This document shows, piece after piece, positions 6,052-8,774 of a stretch of DNA of 8,774 bases. Made by a program: the position numbers and the translations under genes. The notes under the pieces were generated by a model that was not told where the DNA came from, did no database searches, and saw nothing but the letters and a program-made list of their open reading frames with translations. The stretch lies in the NCBI GenBank assembly GCA_023398155.1, contig JAEWSV010000104.1, positions 1 through 8,774 on the forward strand. The letters are read 5' to 3'. How positions within the stretch are numbered: position 1 is the first letter of the stretch; the number at the start of each line of letters is the position of its first letter. The DNA comes from Spirochaetota bacterium (GTDB lineage: Bacteria; Spirochaetota; Spirochaetia; Treponematales; Breznakiellaceae).

Positions 6052-7548
6052 ATGTTCGGAAAACCGATCGGGAAAAACGAGCGCGCTCCCGAGGATGTCG
6101 TCGCGCTCAAAAGCCTGTTCGGCGTTCGGCCCGGCGTATATCTGGCGGTTCTCTACTCGATCGCCCTCCTCGCCATTCTCTTCGGCCTCCTCGTCTTGCC
6201 CGGCCTCATCAAGCCGGGAAGCCTCGTGTCTTTCGATGCGGATCCGCGGGGCGCCGCGGTGCGCGTGGACGGAGTTTACGTAGGCCAAGCTCCCTGTGCC
6301 GTTTTCGTCGCGGCCGGAGATCGGGCCTTCACCTTCGCGGCCCCCGGTTTCTCCGATGTTACCGTGGAAAAGCCGGTCGGTTCCCGCGTCTTCGCCTCCC
6401 TGTTCTCCCCCCGGCGCGACGCCGTTTCCGCGTCGCTCGCGTCGGACGACCCCGTTGCGGCCTTGGCCATCGGCGCGGCGGATTACGCCGCGTGGACCTT
6501 CGCCGGGGAACCGACCGCCACCTACCAGGTACCCCTCTCGCTCTCCGAAGCGGCCTACCGTACGGGTCCCGCTGCGCGGGATGCGGCCGTCCGGCGGCGC
6601 ATGGAAGGGCTCCTCCGCGCGGCAGCCCGATTCTCCGTTTACGCCGCATCCCAGCGCGACCTGCTGCGCGCCGTATTCCTCGTCGATTCCGCGGGGCTCG
6701 CGCCGTCGCCGGTCGCCGCGCTCAGCTCCGGCAGGACCATCCTCGAGTACCTATCCTCCACCGCCGGCGCTTCTGCCTGGCTGGCCTCCTCGCTCCCCTC
6801 TGCCGCCTCATCGGGGGTCGTTTCCTCCGGTTGGTACGCGACCGAGAACGCGCGCGCTTCCGCGCTCGTCGCGGCCTCCCGATCGGCATCGACCGCCGCC
6901 GCGGGCCGCCGCGTTGCCGTCGGCGGCCTGGCCTTCCGGGAAATCCCCTTCGGATCGCTCACCCCCACCGGTTCTTTTCCCCGGGCGATCGAAGTGCCCG
7001 CGTTCTTCATTGCCGAAAAAGAAGTGGACACGACCGCTTGGGCCGCCTTCATCGCGGCGAATCCGGAATGGGCCGCCTCCCGGAAGGACAGCCTCATGGA
7101 ACGCGCGCTCGTCTCCGACGGTTACTTAGAATCCTCCGCGGATCCCGCTTATCCTTCGCCCTCGGCGCCGGGAGTATCCTGGTACGCCGCGACGGCCTTC
7201 TGCGCCTGGATGACGTCCGCCTTGCCCGACTCCCTCCGCGGCTGGGAAGTCCGCTTACCCACCGAAACCGAATGGGAACGCGCCGCGGCTCTCGCGCCCG
7301 CCGGCGTCGAGCGCCTCAAAGGAGGCCTCTGGGAATGGTGCGCCGACGCGTACGTCCCGCTCGACTTCCTCCCCGCTACTCAGGAAGCTGAGGCTGCCGT
7401 CTCTTCTCCGGAACGCTCGGTACGCGGCGGATCCTGGATCAATCCCGCTTCGGCGGTATCGGCGGGCACGCGCGCGTCCTTACCGGCCGACTCCTGCTCG
7501 CCCTTCGTCGGGTTCCGGCCCGCGATAACCCGGAAGAGCGATCGATGA
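6052..7548 (+). CDS. Membrane-anchored PEGA and SUMF1/FGE-like domain protein
   Basis: A 498-residue protein. One hydrophobic segment at about residues 28-53 follows a short charged N-terminus, so the bulk is probably extracytoplasmic. Residues about 57-110 look like a PEGA domain, with FDADPRGAAVRVDGVYVGQAP at its start. An alanine/serine-rich middle (about 120-290) is not recognised. The C-terminal 200 residues resemble the formylglycine-generating enzyme fold: GVSWYAATAFCAWM (374-387), RLPTETEWERAA (401-412), GGLWEWCADAY (424-434), VRGGSW (457-462) and GFRPA (487-491). The paired cysteines that catalyse formylglycine formation after GGS are not present; SWINPASAVSAGTR follows instead, so a binding or structural role is more likely than enzyme activity. 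The next in-frame Met is far downstream, so ATG 6052 is the start despite having no ribosome binding site. Its end overlaps smpB by four bases (ATGA). Domains are inferred by eye; biological role unknown. Confidence 0.85.
   Translation: MFGKPIGKNERAPEDVVALKSLFGVRPGVYLAVLYSIALLAILFGLLVLPGLIKPGSLVSFDADPRGAAVRVDGVYVGQAPCAVFVAAGDRAFTFAAPGFSDVTVEKPVGSRVFASLFSPRRDAVSASLASDDPVAALAIGAADYAAWTFAGEPTATYQVPLSLSEAAYRTGPAARDAAVRRRMEGLLRAAARFSVYAASQRDLLRAVFLVDSAGLAPSPVAALSSGRTILEYLSSTAGASAWLASSLPSAASSGVVSSGWYATENARASALVAASRSASTAAAGRRVAVGGLAFREIPFGSLTPTGSFPRAIEVPAFFIAEKEVDTTAWAAFIAANPEWAASRKDSLMERALVSDGYLESSADPAYPSPSAPGVSWYAATAFCAWMTSALPDSLRGWEVRLPTETEWERAAALAPAGVERLKGGLWEWCADAYVPLDFLPATQEAEAAVSSPERSVRGGSWINPASAVSAGTRASLPADSCSPFVGFRPAITRKSDR
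7532..7538 (+). promoter_or_regulatory. Shine-Dalgarno site of smpB inside the preceding gene
   Basis: GGAAGAG lies six bases before the smpB ATG at 7545, within the last codons of the upstream gene. With the ATGA overlap it supports translational coupling. Confidence 0.6.
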
Positions 7549-8009
7549 GCGAAGGCGTCAAGGTCCTCGCGGTCAACCGCAAAGCCCGTCATGACTATGC
7601 CGTGGAGGAGTCTTACGAGTGCGGGATCGAACTGCTCGGAACCGAGGTCAAGTCGATCCGCGACGGTAAGATTTCCTTCCCTGATTCCTGGGCCGAGGTG
7701 ATAGACGGGGAAATCTGGCTCAGGGCTTTCCGCATCTCGGAAAATCCCTTTTCCTCGATCTTCAACCACGACCCCGACCGCAAGAAACGCCTCTTGCTCC
7801 ACCGGGACGAAATCAAGCGAATCACGCGTAAAGTGGAAGAAAAGGGATTCACCCTCATTCCGCTTTCTTTCTATCTCAAGAAAGGGCGAGTCAAAGTCGA
7901 ACTCGGCCTCTGCAAGGGCAAGAAAGCCTTCGACAAGCGAGCCGACATCCGAGAACGCGACGTCAAGCGCGACGTAGCGCGCGAGTTCCGCCACGGCTTA
8001 AAAACCTGA
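7545..8009 (+). CDS. smpB: SsrA-binding protein SmpB
   Basis: A 154-residue protein that binds tmRNA and brings it to stalled ribosomes for trans-translation. The family signatures are clear: NRKARHDYAVEESYECGIELLGTEVKSIRDGK in the first 45 residues, then NHDPDRKKRLLLHRDEI in the middle, and LIPLSFYLKKGRVKVELGLCKGKKAFDKR with the following DIRERD in the C-terminal half. The basic tail DVKRDVAREFRHGLKT is the part that enters the decoding centre in known SmpB proteins. Length is normal. The ATG is fixed by the GGAAGAG site and by the ATGA overlap with the PEGA gene, so the two are probably cotranscribed from the promoter at 6017. The tmRNA gene itself is not in this window. Confidence 0.97.
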   Translation: MSEGVKVLAVNRKARHDYAVEESYECGIELLGTEVKSIRDGKISFPDSWAEVIDGEIWLRAFRISENPFSSIFNHDPDRKKRLLLHRDEIKRITRKVEEKGFTLIPLSFYLKKGRVKVELGLCKGKKAFDKRADIRERDVKRDVAREFRHGLKT

Positions 8010-8033
8010 ATTTTCCGCATCCGCGGCCGGCCA

Positions 8034-8063
8034 GTAGAAGGTTTCGGCGGAGAGCGCTATAGT
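8034..8063 (+). promoter_or_regulatory. Candidate promoter of the CsgG-like gene
   Basis: TATAGT (8058-8063, 5 of 6 to consensus) ends nine bases before the ATG at 8073. The best -35 at 18 bases is GTAGAA (8034-8039), 3 of 6. The leader would be two or three bases long and no Shine-Dalgarno site is visible. The sequence CTATAGTTAA is identical to that at 578-587 before the helicase gene. Confidence 0.45.
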
Positions 8064-8072
8064 TAAGACGAC

Positions 8073-8774
8073 ATGAAGACCGTTTACGTGGCTTTGATTG
8101 TCGCGCTGATCGCTCCGCTCCTCGCCGCTGCGGAAGACGCGCGGCCGGTAGTCGCGATCATGCCCTTCACTTCCGCCGGCGTGGGTAGCGACGAAACTAA
8201 GACCATCGAAAACCTCGTTGAATCCTACGTTTCCGAATTCGACGAATTCGTCCTGGTGGCCCATGAGGACCGCGACATCGTGCTGTCCGAATGGGAATTC
8301 GCCGTCTCCGCTTCGACCGGCGGAAACGGCGCGGAAAAAGTAGGATCCCTACTCGCCGCCGACTACCTCCTCTCGGGCAGCGTGGGAGCGGTCGGCGACA
8401 ACCGGGTCCTGAGCTTGGAGGTCGTCAAGGTCAAGACCGGCGAAAAAAAGAGCGTCTCCGCGGTACATCCGAGCTTGAGCGAGCTCGCGCTGAGCGCGCG
8501 ATCGGTGGTCCGGCAGGTCTTTTCGCGCGAACGGGCGATCGAAGACGGAGCGTCGGGAGAAAAAAAAGTCGACTTATCGGAGGATCTCGTAACGGGGAGC
8601 TGGAAAGGGGACAAGGGCGTAGAGCTCGTCCGCATCATGCGCGGGGGAAGGGCAGTCGCGATACTGTCGTCCGGAGCCAAGATGGAGCTGGATTATTCGA
8701 TGGAGGACGGTGCGCTCCATCTGGTGCAGACCTCGGCCAACACCGAGCGGTTTTACCATCCGGTACCCTACAAG
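8073..8774 (+). CDS. CsgG/TolB-like exported protein (3' end beyond window)
   Basis: 234 codons are visible without a stop, so the gene runs off the right edge. Residues 1-20 form a signal peptide (short basic start, hydrophobic core, AAA before ED) that a type I signal peptidase could cut; no lipobox cysteine is seen. Residues 25-130 resemble the CsgG/TolB N-terminal-type fold of periplasmic proteins: PVVAIMPF (25-32), a helix with TIENLVESYVSEF (44-56), FVLVAHEDRDIVLSEWEF (59-76), AADYLLSGSVGAVGDNRVLSLEVVKVKTGEK (95-125). From about residue 168 a second, beta-rich part begins with DLVTGSWKGDKGVELVRI and contains SSGAKMELDY and ERFYHPVPY; I do not recognise it. It follows smpB by 63 bases and has its own -10-like element. 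A periplasmic or outer-membrane role is inferred; specific function unknown. Confidence 0.8.
   Translation, partial: MKTVYVALIVALIAPLLAAAEDARPVVAIMPFTSAGVGSDETKTIENLVESYVSEFDEFVLVAHEDRDIVLSEWEFAVSASTGGNGAEKVGSLLAADYLLSGSVGAVGDNRVLSLEVVKVKTGEKKSVSAVHPSLSELALSARSVVRQVFSRERAIEDGASGEKKVDLSEDLVTGSWKGDKGVELVRIMRGGRAVAILSSGAKMELDYSMEDGALHLVQTSANTERFYHPVPYK

Noticed and set aside
6296..7391. Long alternate-frame plus-strand frames inside the PEGA/SUMF1 gene
   Set aside because: Their translations are dominated by Arg, Pro and Ser, as expected of frame-shifted GC-rich coding DNA; the frame starting at 6052 carries the conserved domain motifs.
7380..7994. 204-codon minus-strand frame opposite smpB
   Set aside because: It is antisense to a clearly identified smpB gene and has no recognisable motifs.
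8010..8072. Possible terminator or small RNA between smpB and the CsgG-like gene
   Set aside because: The GC-rich stretch has no convincing stem followed by a T-run; only the -10-like element stands out.

Overview
The window looks like chromosomal DNA from a GC-rich bacterium, most likely a spirochaete of the Treponema/Spirochaetales type. This is inferred from gene content: a PEGA-domain membrane protein fused to a formylglycine-enzyme-like domain, a CsgG/TolB-like lipoprotein-class secreted protein, two signal peptidases in tandem and a short HrpA-type helicase. No rRNA or other taxonomic marker is present. The third codon positions are so GC-rich that the antisense strands of real genes stay open for long distances. 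Coding density is very high, with no gene-free stretch above 300 bases.

From left to right: (1) the 5' end of a pyruvate, phosphate dikinase gene on the minus strand, with a good Shine-Dalgarno site and a leader holding two candidate promoters and a GC-rich hairpin. (2) Divergently, a complete DEAH-box RNA helicase of the HrpA type on the plus strand (591-3083). (3) Convergent with it, and overlapping it by 13 bp at the stop codons, a three-gene minus-strand operon transcribed as canonical signal peptidase I, divergent signal peptidase paralogue, then HemW (5985 down to 3071). (4) Divergent from that operon, a plus-strand pair: the PEGA/SUMF1-like membrane protein (6052-7548) and smpB (7545-8009), which overlap by ATGA. 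(5) A CsgG/TolB-like exported protein (8073 to the window end, incomplete) with its own candidate promoter.

Functionally, the window mixes central metabolism (PPDK), RNA metabolism and ribosome rescue (helicase, SmpB), protein export (signal peptidases), heme handling (HemW) and envelope proteins (PEGA/SUMF1-like and CsgG-like). These look like ordinary core genes rather than a mobile or defence island; no insertion sequence, tRNA, CRISPR array or prophage signal was seen.

Two things stand out. First, several genes start immediately downstream of a recognisable -10 box with no Shine-Dalgarno site. The clearest is a perfect TTGACA-N17-TATAAT promoter whose -10 ends six bases before the ATG at 6052. 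Two others share the 10-mer CTATAGTTAA just before the ATG. This suggests leaderless or nearly leaderless mRNAs. Second, the second signal peptidase keeps the lysine general base and the downstream conserved box but has threonine where the catalytic serine should be, right beside an intact paralogue.
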